Notes under the pieces: model-generated
Told to the model about the DNA's origin: nothing
Databases searched by the model: none
Seen by the model: only the letters and a program-made list of their open reading frames with translations
Source: an uncultured Hyphomicrobiales bacterium
Lineage (GTDB): Bacteria > Pseudomonadota > Alphaproteobacteria > Rhizobiales > Beijerinckiaceae
Length of the DNA stretch: 5,268 bases
Direction: 5' to 3'
NCBI GenBank assembly: GCA_903932565.1
Contig: CAIZGQ010000104.1
Coordinates: 1-5,268, forward strand
In this document: one piece after another, positions 1 through 4,537 of the stretch
How positions within the stretch are numbered: position 1 is the stretch's first letter
Layout: every line of letters starts with the position of its first letter
Program-made: the position numbers and the translations under genes

Positions 1-90
1 AACCTGCGCGCCGAAAACTATGACCCGAAGGTCCATTACGATCAGGTCAAGGACAAGTGGATTGGCCTTCAAACCCCGGATGGTCGCTAG
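1..90 (+). CDS. tolC: TolC-family outer-membrane efflux/secretion channel, C-terminal fragment
   Basis: Frame 1 is open from the left edge to a TAG stop at 88-90 and gives 29 residues; the start lies outside the window. The visible tail contains YDPKVHYDQVKDKW followed by IGLQTPDGR. I recognise this as the usual ending of alphaproteobacterial TolC-type channels (VHYxQVKDKWxGLxTPDGR). TolC trimers form the outer-membrane duct for tripartite efflux pumps and type I secretion. The next gene downstream is a DUF2497/PopZ gene, a neighbour I recall for tolC in many Rhizobiales, which supports the call. No clear hairpin terminator follows the stop, so read-through toward popZ is possible. The call rests on a short tail only; an unrelated protein with a similar end is unlikely but not excluded. 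Confidence 0.75.
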   Translation, partial: NLRAENYDPKVHYDQVKDKWIGLQTPDGR

Positions 91-191
91 GTCCTTCAGG
101 CTTGTTCGGTCGATTTGCGCATTTTCCACATGTGACGTGTTGTCAAAGACTTGTCCTTCCATGGGCACGGGTTCACTCTTTGGGTGAGACC

Positions 192-246
192 TGCGAATCA
201 CGTGCAAATCCTGCAAACCATCTGCAAGTTTTGCAAAACCCGTGCG
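192..246 (+). promoter_or_regulatory. Array of phased TGC(A/G) direct repeats upstream of popZ
   Basis: Six copies of TGC followed by A or G (mostly TGCAAA) start at 192, 203, 212, 223, 232 and 243. Their spacings are 11, 9, 11, 9 and 11 bp, so paired copies recur every 20 bp, about two helical turns, and lie on roughly one face of the DNA. The array is 79 bp or more upstream of the popZ ATG, in the gap after tolC. This is the layout expected of a cooperative binding site, but I cannot name the protein. It is not a coding repeat: the frames crossing it show no protein-like composition. Confidence 0.4.
228..239. promoter_or_regulatory. 12-bp perfect palindrome, operator-like
   Basis: GTTTTGCAAAAC equals its own reverse complement. 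It overlaps the last repeats of the phased TGC array and ends 85 bp before the popZ ATG. A symmetric site of this size suits a dimeric repressor or activator. The regulator is unknown, and no -35/-10 pair next to it is convincing. Confidence 0.4.
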
Positions 247-324
247 TGTGCGGACACGGTGCCGGAAATCGCAAATTTCAAACGCCACTCTGTCCGCCAC
301 AGAGTGCCCGAAGTGTCAGAGGCC

Positions 325-1272
325 ATGACCGCAGCGCCCCTCCCATCCTCAAAGACGGCCGAACAGCGCGCGCATGAGCCTTCGATGGAGGAAATCCTTG
401 CCTCCATTCGGCGCATCATTGCCGATGATCAGGTGTTGCCTCTGGCCGCTCGGGTGCCAGCACCGGCCGCGCAGCCTCCCGCCGTCCAAAGTCCTGTGCG
501 GCTGACGCCGTCTTCCATTGGTCGCATTCGGCCAGAGGAGGCTGTCAGTCTTGATCCTGCCCCGATGGCGACATTGGCGCCCGGTCCGGTCGCCCGTACC
601 GTTTTGCGCGACGACATCGCGCCACCTCTCGATGCGGGCGGCTCATCTGCGGCAGAGGTGGCTGCGCCATCGCGTCCTTTGTCCGAAGGTTCAGTGTCTG
701 CAGCGGATATTGCCCGGCGTGTGGCGATCACCGAGATTGAGCCCAGCACGTTGCGCCCACGCGTTGCGGCAGAACCAACGGCACTCCGGTCGGACGAGGC
801 CTACCGCCATGCGCTGTCTGAAGTGCGCCGCCGTCAGGACCCCAGTGAGTCGAAGGCTGATGGGAGCCACCTCGCCAGCCGGACCCCGAGCCCGCCGCGC
901 CTGACCTTCGAGCAAATCGTCGAGCGCGAAGTGTCTTATGGTTCGGAGCCGCCACGGCGTATCCCCGAGCCTCCGACTGTCGAGGCACGGTTTGAAGCCG
1001 CTCACTACCAACCCGCGCCAAATTTGCCGGTTGAACCAGCCTTCGCCCCAACAAGCGACCTGTTGTTGTCTGCCAATGCAGATGCCTCGATCTCGTCGGC
1101 GTTCCAGGCGTTGTCGTCGTCCCTGCAGGGCCAGCATGATCAGATGTTCGAGGCTGCAGCCCGCGACATGCTGCGGCCTATGCTGAAACAATGGCTCGAT
1201 GACAATTTGCCGACGATGGTGGAGCGGATGGTGCGCGCTGAGATCGAGCGCGTGGCCCGCGGCGGCCGATAG
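325..1272 (+). CDS. popZ: DUF2497 / PopZ-type cell-pole organising protein
   Basis: This 315-residue protein has the PopZ layout. A short conserved N-terminal helix sits at about residues 19-35 (EPSMEEILASIRRIIADD). A Pro/Ala-rich, low-complexity linker follows at about 36-242. The C-terminal helical segment at about 262-315 includes the core ARDMLRPMLKQWLDDNLP at 279-296. In Caulobacter, PopZ self-assembles through its C-terminal helices into a polar cytoplasmic matrix. Its N-terminal helix recruits client proteins, and the matrix anchors the ParB-bound chromosome origin; in Agrobacterium it marks the growth pole. At 315 residues it is longer than Caulobacter PopZ (about 177) and like the longer rhizobial forms. 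The linker looks close to charge-neutral (about 26 acidic and 23 basic residues by hand count). I chose ATG 325 because it places the conserved helix about 20 residues in. The AGAGG at 318-322 is only 2 bases away, so GTG 313 is an alternative. The gene ends at the terminator at 1297-1326. Confidence 0.9.
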   Translation: MTAAPLPSSKTAEQRAHEPSMEEILASIRRIIADDQVLPLAARVPAPAAQPPAVQSPVRLTPSSIGRIRPEEAVSLDPAPMATLAPGPVARTVLRDDIAPPLDAGGSSAAEVAAPSRPLSEGSVSAADIARRVAITEIEPSTLRPRVAAEPTALRSDEAYRHALSEVRRRQDPSESKADGSHLASRTPSPPRLTFEQIVEREVSYGSEPPRRIPEPPTVEARFEAAHYQPAPNLPVEPAFAPTSDLLLSANADASISSAFQALSSSLQGQHDQMFEAAARDMLRPMLKQWLDDNLPTMVERMVRAEIERVARGGR

Positions 1273-1296
1273 ACCAAAGCACTCTCAAAACAAACC

Positions 1297-1326
1297 AAAG
1301 GCCGCTGACGTTCGTCGCGGCCTTTT
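1297..1326. terminator. Rho-independent terminator, probably bidirectional, between popZ and eipB
   Basis: AAAGGCCGC (1297-1305) pairs perfectly with GCGGCCTTT (1317-1325). After a one-base bulge, GAC (1307-1309) pairs with GTC (1314-1316) around a GTTC loop. On the + strand the stem runs into TTTTCGTT, 24 bp after the popZ stop. On the - strand it runs into TTTGGTTTGTTTTG, about 75 bp after the eipB stop. The two genes converge here, so one hairpin can serve both. Confidence 0.85.
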
Positions 1327-1399
1327 CGTTGAAATATCAGAGATTTGCGACGTAAAGCTTATAAACTCAGGGCGCGCATGTGTTGAATGGGACGAGCCT

Positions 1400-2257
1400 T
1401 TATGGGGTGCAAGCTTTTTGCGGCAGCGGCGTGAAGCTTGTCAGCTCACCCTTCAGGACAAAATCGCCGTAATCGAGCCGCAGCGCGCCGGAGACGCCAT
1501 TATCATAAAGCTCGAAGGACAGGATGTAGTCCGGTGTTCCGTCTGACTTTTTCACGTCAAAGTAGCTGACGGAGACTGGCCAGCGCGGGGTCGTCGCGAG
1601 GTCGCTTGCCTTGGCGGCGCTATCAGCTGGTGGCTTGGCCGCTGCATGGCCGATCACGCTCAGCGTGTTGTAGACCTTCTTGCCATCGTCGGAGCCGTCG
1701 AACACCTTCATCTCAGCGGTCGACTTTCCCGCGTGGGCAGCCTCCAGAATCCGGTTGATCTGTTCGGTGGGGAACACAACGTCTTCGTCGAGATCAAGCT
1801 TGCTGCGCACGGGCCGCGTCAGGTTGAGCGACAGCGCCCCATCGCCGGACTTTTTTGCCGAGCCGTCTGTCACCTCGTTGGGCCGTCCGTCGATCAGAGT
1901 CTCGGTCTTGAACTTGAAGCTTTTGGCGTTGCCATCCTCAAACGTCGAGGAGTGCATATCGGAAGTGCGCTGTTCGCCTTCCGAGGGCTGCAAGGTTGTT
2001 AGCTGGCGAAAGTTCATCATCCAGCCCTCGCAGGCAGAACCGGTAAAATCAAACGCGATGCGGCCCGTGGCGGCGGCGGGCGCTTTGTCGCCGGTGGAAC
2101 TCGCCAGCGTCAGATCATAGACCGCACGATGGGCGATCAGAGCCTGCGGTGCGCCAGCCGCAAAGGCGAACCCGGAGCCGGTTGCCAACGATGCGACACA
2201 GATGCTCGCTGACACGAGCAGGTTGGCTTTGAAAACCGGCGGGCAGAAAAAACGCAT
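1400..2257 (-). CDS. eipB: DUF1849 / EipB-family periplasmic cell-envelope integrity protein
   Basis: The 285-residue protein begins with a Sec-type signal peptide: basic residues R2 and K10, a hydrophobic stretch at about 11-32 and an AFA|A-like cleavage site near residue 33. The mature part matches DUF1849: AVYDLTL (45-51), GSACEGW (73-79), RWPVSVSYF (225-233), FELYDNGVS (248-256) and LDYGDF (261-266). Two cysteines remain in the mature protein, C76 and C283. They fit the conserved pair reported to form a disulfide in Brucella EipB, a periplasmic protein needed for envelope integrity and virulence. ATG 2257 is preferred over longer readings because GGAG (2266-2269) sits 8 bases ahead of it and the signal peptide begins right there. 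An Ala/Pro/Lys-rich loop lies just before RWPVS. It is transcribed toward popZ and shares its terminator. The family is clear; the precise role in this organism is inferred. Confidence 0.9.
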   Translation of the reverse strand: MRFFCPPVFKANLLVSASICVASLATGSGFAFAAGAPQALIAHRAVYDLTLASSTGDKAPAAATGRIAFDFTGSACEGWMMNFRQLTTLQPSEGEQRTSDMHSSTFEDGNAKSFKFKTETLIDGRPNEVTDGSAKKSGDGALSLNLTRPVRSKLDLDEDVVFPTEQINRILEAAHAGKSTAEMKVFDGSDDGKKVYNTLSVIGHAAAKPPADSAAKASDLATTPRWPVSVSYFDVKKSDGTPDYILSFELYDNGVSGALRLDYGDFVLKGELTSFTPLPQKACTP

Positions 2258-2265
2258 GGGCAGTG

Positions 2266-2270
2266 CTCCA
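2266..2270 (-). promoter_or_regulatory. Shine-Dalgarno that fixes the eipB start
   Basis: On the minus strand TGGAG occupies 2270 to 2266, with 8 bases (CACTGCCC) before ATG 2257. It decides for this ATG and against an extended reading frame that would begin at 2356 without a signal peptide at its N-terminus. Confidence 0.75.
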
Positions 2271-2374
2271 GATGCAGGACACGCAACCGATGTCCAGACA
2301 TGAAAATGGCAGACGCAGACGAGATCAAACCAAGCCGGGCCCAAGCCTGATACCAAATTACTTTAATCTACGTT

Positions 2375-2396
2375 CTGGAAAACGCTTGGTTTCCAG
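2375..2396. promoter_or_regulatory. 22-bp inverted repeat upstream of eipB
   Basis: CTGGAAA (2375-2381) and TTTCCAG (2390-2396) are perfect 7-bp arms with an 8-bp spacer, centred 15 bp apart. The site is about 120 bp upstream of the eipB ATG and about 100 bp past the ETF-QO stop. No T-run follows on either strand, so an operator is more likely than a terminator. The binding protein is unknown; chance occurrence is possible. Confidence 0.35.
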
Positions 2397-2447
2397 CACG
2401 TGATCATGAGCCGGCAGGTTCGCGCGATCCAACCCTTTAAATGATCA

Positions 2448-2478
2448 AGCCAGAACCGGGCCAAAATGCGGTCCGGCT
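2448..2478 (-). terminator. Weak candidate terminator after the ETF-QO gene
   Basis: Read on the minus strand, AGCCGGA (2478-2472) pairs with TCTGGCT (2454-2448) including one G-U pair. CCG and CGG extend the stem past a single bulged T, around a 10-base loop. It lies 23 bp beyond the ETF-QO stop. Only a short broken T stretch (TGATCATTTAAA) follows, so it may merely stabilise the 3' end or be incidental. Confidence 0.35.
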
Positions 2479-2500
2479 ATAGTTCCCTGCGGCACGTCGC

Positions 2501-4177
2501 TCACATGTTGGGATAGTTCGGCCCGCCGCCGCCTTCCGGCGTCACCCAATTGATGTTCTGGCTCGGGTCCTTGATGTCGCACGTTTTGCAATGGATGCAG
2601 TTCTGCGCATTGATCACGAACCGCGGACCGGTTTTCTGCACGTCATCGGCATAGACAACTTCATAAACCCCGACAGGGCAATAAAGCCGCGCCGGTTCTC
2701 CGTACTCGGGCAGATTGCGGGCGATCGGGATCGACGGGTCCTTCAGCTGCAGATGGACCGGCTGATCTTCTTCGTGGTTGGTGTTTGACAGAAACACGGA
2801 GGAGGGCTTGTCGAAACTGAGTTTGCCGTCGGGCTTGGGGTAGGTGATCGGCTTCACGTCGGCGAGCTTCTTCAGGCTGGCGTAGTCGGGCTTGCCGTGG
2901 CCCAGCGTGCCGAACGGCGAAAAGCCGAACAGTGAGTTCGTCCACATGTCGAGGCCGCCGAGCGAGATCCCAAGCAACGTGCCAAAACGTGACCATAAGG
3001 GCTTGACGTTGCGGACTTTTTTCAGGTCGTGGCCGATGGCGGACGTGCGCCACCCGGCCTCGTATCCTGCGAGTTCGTCGTGGGAACGGCCTGCCTTCAA
3101 GGCGAGGATTGCTTCATCTGCTGCTTGAATGCCTGACAGCACCGCATTGTGGGACCCCTTGATGCGCGGCACGTTCACAAAGCCGGCCGCGCAGCCGATC
3201 AAAGCACCGCCGGGGAAGGTGAGTTTGGGAACCGATTGCCAGCCGCCCTCTGTGATGGCGCGCGCGCCATAGGCGAGGCGCTTGCCACCGGTGAGCGTCT
3301 CGGCCACCTGGGGATGCGTCTTAAAGCGTTGGAACTCATCGAAGGGCGAGAGCGTCGGGTTCAAATAGTTCAGATGCACCACGAAGCCGACGGACACGAG
3401 GCCGTCCTCGAGATGATACAGAAACGACCCGCCACCGGTGGAATTGTCGAGCGGCCACCCGAACGAATGCTGCACCAGACCGGGGCGATGCTTGGCGGGG
3501 TCGATCTGCCAGAGTTCCTTCAGGCCAATGCCAAACTTCTGGGGCTCGCAATCTTTCGCCAGATCAAACCGCGCCAGGAGCGTCTTGGTCAGCGAACCGC
3601 GGGCCCCTTCCGCAAACAGCGTGTACTTGCCTCGCAATTCCATGCCGCGCGTGAACGAGTCTTTTGGCGCGCCGTCGCGGCCAACACCCATATCGCCAGT
3701 CGCAACGCCGCAGACTTCACCATTCTCACCGTACAAAACTTCGGACGCTGCAAAGCCCGGATAAATCTCGACGCCCAGTGCTTCGGCCTGCGTGCCAAGC
3801 CAGCGCGCGACATTGCCGAGCGAGCCGACAAAATTGCCGTGGTTGTTCATCAATTTGGGCATGAGGAAGTTGGGCAGGCGCACGCCCCCCATCGGCCCCA
3901 GCAGATAAAATTTGTCGGCGGTGACGTCCTGCTTCAGTGGACGGTCAGGATCGCTGCGCCAGTCCGGCAGCAGCATGTCGAGGCCGGTTGGGTCGATCAC
4001 GGCACCCGACAGAATGTGCGCGCCGACTTCCGAGCCCTTTTCCACGACAACGACGGTCGTATCCGGGTCCGTTTGTTTCAGGCGAATGGCAGCAGCAAGG
4101 CCAGCAGGTCCAGCCCCCACGATAACGACATCGTAGTCCATGGCTTCGCGCTCGGGCAGCGCCGCTGTCTCGACCAT
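2501..4177 (-). CDS. etfQO: Electron-transfer flavoprotein:ubiquinone oxidoreductase (ETF-QO)
   Basis: This 558-residue enzyme passes electrons from reduced electron-transfer flavoprotein to ubiquinone at the inner membrane. It thereby feeds acyl-CoA, branched-chain amino acid and dimethylglycine-type dehydrogenations into respiration. The N-terminal FAD Rossmann motif is YDVVIVGAGPAGLAAA (15-30), followed by EKGSEVGAHILSGAVIDP (46-63). LFAEGARGS (187-195) and FPGGALIGCAAGFVNVPRIK (321-340) are further FAD/quinone-domain signatures. The C-terminal ferredoxin-like domain carries the [4Fe-4S] ligands C500, C527, C530 and C533 (NCIHCKTCDIKDP), and the protein ends GGGGPNYPNM like its homologues. 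Length is typical and no key residue is missing. ATG 4177 is chosen because GGAG (4185-4188) precedes it by 7 bases; a longer reading from 4243 adds 22 atypical residues. It appears to be transcribed alone: eipB lies 243 bp downstream on the same strand, and etfAB is not in the window. Confidence 0.97.
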   Translation of the reverse strand: MVETAALPEREAMDYDVVIVGAGPAGLAAAIRLKQTDPDTTVVVVEKGSEVGAHILSGAVIDPTGLDMLLPDWRSDPDRPLKQDVTADKFYLLGPMGGVRLPNFLMPKLMNNHGNFVGSLGNVARWLGTQAEALGVEIYPGFAASEVLYGENGEVCGVATGDMGVGRDGAPKDSFTRGMELRGKYTLFAEGARGSLTKTLLARFDLAKDCEPQKFGIGLKELWQIDPAKHRPGLVQHSFGWPLDNSTGGGSFLYHLEDGLVSVGFVVHLNYLNPTLSPFDEFQRFKTHPQVAETLTGGKRLAYGARAITEGGWQSVPKLTFPGGALIGCAAGFVNVPRIKGSHNAVLSGIQAADEAILALKAGRSHDELAGYEAGWRTSAIGHDLKKVRNVKPLWSRFGTLLGISLGGLDMWTNSLFGFSPFGTLGHGKPDYASLKKLADVKPITYPKPDGKLSFDKPSSVFLSNTNHEEDQPVHLQLKDPSIPIARNLPEYGEPARLYCPVGVYEVVYADDVQKTGPRFVINAQNCIHCKTCDIKDPSQNINWVTPEGGGGPNYPNM

Positions 4178-4184
4178 CGTTTCA

Positions 4185-4188
4185 CTCC
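4185..4188 (-). promoter_or_regulatory. Shine-Dalgarno that fixes the ETF-QO start
   Basis: On the minus strand GCGGAG ends at 4185, leaving TGAAACG (7 bases) before ATG 4177. This spacing is close to ideal and supports the 558-residue reading. Confidence 0.75.
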
Positions 4189-4214
4189 GCTTTGCCCATG
4201 TCAGGCACCGCATG

Positions 4215-4243
4215 GGATTAGGAATTATTTTGGCGCGACGCAA
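4215..4243 (-). promoter_or_regulatory. Tentative ETF-QO promoter
   Basis: Read on the minus strand, TTGCGT (4243-4238) is followed after 17 bp by TAATCC (4220-4215). The -35 fits the alphaproteobacterial TTG-type element, but the -10 is poor. It is placed here mainly because it is the only AT-rich stretch between the repeat cluster and the ETF-QO start. Confidence 0.25.
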
Positions 4244-4260
4244 CCTCAGGGTGGGTTGTC

Positions 4261-4311
4261 ACCCTCTCCCTGGGGAGAGGGCGGTTGGCGGATGCCGACC
4301 GGGTGAGGGTT
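4261..4311 (+). repeat. Intergenic palindromic repeat, copy A
   Basis: CCCTCTCCC (4262-4270) pairs with GGGAGAGGG (4273-4281). CGGTTGGC (4282-4289) pairs with GCCGACCG (4294-4301) around GGAT, with one G-T pair, and the unit ends GGGTGAGGGTT. Its ends match the reverse complement of copy B, so the two form an inverted pair. Similar CCCTCTCCC...GGGTGAGGG units are, as I recall, dispersed in many alphaproteobacterial genomes. Because it sits between divergent genes it is not acting as a terminator for either of them. Confidence 0.75.
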
Positions 4312-4329
4312 TGTGGTCTAACGCAACCC

Positions 4330-4380
4330 AACCCTCATCCGTCACGCTGCGCGTGCCACCTTCTCCCAAGGGAGAAGGTT
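4330..4380 (-). repeat. Intergenic palindromic repeat, copy B (inverted relative to A)
   Basis: Read on the minus strand it starts AACCTTCTCCC and ends GGATGAGGGTT, aligning with copy A with one single-base indel and a variable middle. CCTTCTCCC (4359-4367) and GGGAGAAGG (4370-4378) are perfect 9-bp arms around AA. A second small hairpin is CACGC-TGC-GCGTG. The A-B spacer (4312-4329) is 18 bp, so A and B together could extrude one large cruciform. Confidence 0.75.
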
Positions 4381-4396
4381 AGCTCCAGCCTGGACG

Positions 4397-4483
4397 ACCC
4401 TCTCCATCGCAAGTCGGGTAGACCCGACTTGTGCATCCGAAATGCCGAACCCCGGCTAGAGCCGGGTTCGGGGGGAGAAGGTT
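4397..4483 (+). repeat. Third palindromic element with two TAGA-loop hairpins (copy C)
   Basis: Outer arms ACCCTCTCC (4397-4405) and GGAGAAGGTT (4474-4483) are nearly inverted and resemble the ends of copies A and B. Inside are two strong hairpins. The first is CAAGTCGGG-TAGA-CCCGACTTG (4410-4431), with 9 perfect pairs. The second spans 4445-4471, with GGC-TAGA-GCC at its tip and one bulged C. Both hairpins carry the same TAGA loop. The 15-bp sequence GGGAGAAGGTTAGCT occurs at 4370-4384 and again at 4473-4487, bracketing this element. No coding content was seen; the unit looks like a small non-autonomous intergenic repeat. Confidence 0.7.
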
Positions 4484-4537
4484 AGCTGCAATCGAGATAC
4501 AGTTCCCCTCGCCCCCGCCAAACGCTACAACACCCCC

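Noticed and set aside
192..246. TGC repeats as a CRISPR array
   Set aside because: The repeated core is only 4-6 bp with about 5-bp gaps, far below repeat and spacer sizes.
151..324. A 58-codon N-terminal extension of the popZ-like gene from TTG 151
   Set aside because: PopZ proteins begin only about 10-20 residues before the EEILASIRR helix. The extension is Cys/His-rich, unlike the rest, and is encoded by the phased repeat region.
691..1191. Long minus-strand open frames across popZ
   Set aside because: They are Arg/Gly-rich shadows opposite a protein with clear conserved ends and have no family resemblance.
2258..2356. A 33-residue upstream extension of eipB
   Set aside because: It would bury the signal peptide inside the protein, while ATG 2257 has a good Shine-Dalgarno 8 bases away.
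2350..2372. TTAA in the AT-rich patch upstream of eipB as a CtrA site
   Set aside because: Only one half is present; no second TTAA lies 7 bp away on either strand.
4178..4243. A 22-residue upstream extension of the ETF-QO protein
   Set aside because: The family starts close to the FAD motif; ATG 4177 has a well-spaced GGAG, and the extension covers the likely promoter region.
3149..4306. A 385-codon open frame on the + strand
   Set aside because: It lies almost wholly antisense to ETF-QO, whose motifs are complete on the other strand. Its translation has no recognisable domain and ends inside the repeat cluster. It is an effect of high GC third-position codon bias.
4261..4380. Strong hairpins as rho-independent terminators
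   Set aside because: The flanking genes diverge from this region, the hairpins have no T-tract, and they resemble one another as a repeat family.
4410..4471. Twin hairpins as a tRNA or other known RNA gene
   Set aside because: There is no anticodon arm, TTC-arm consensus or acceptor stem; two independent stem-loops in a row do not fold as a cloverleaf.
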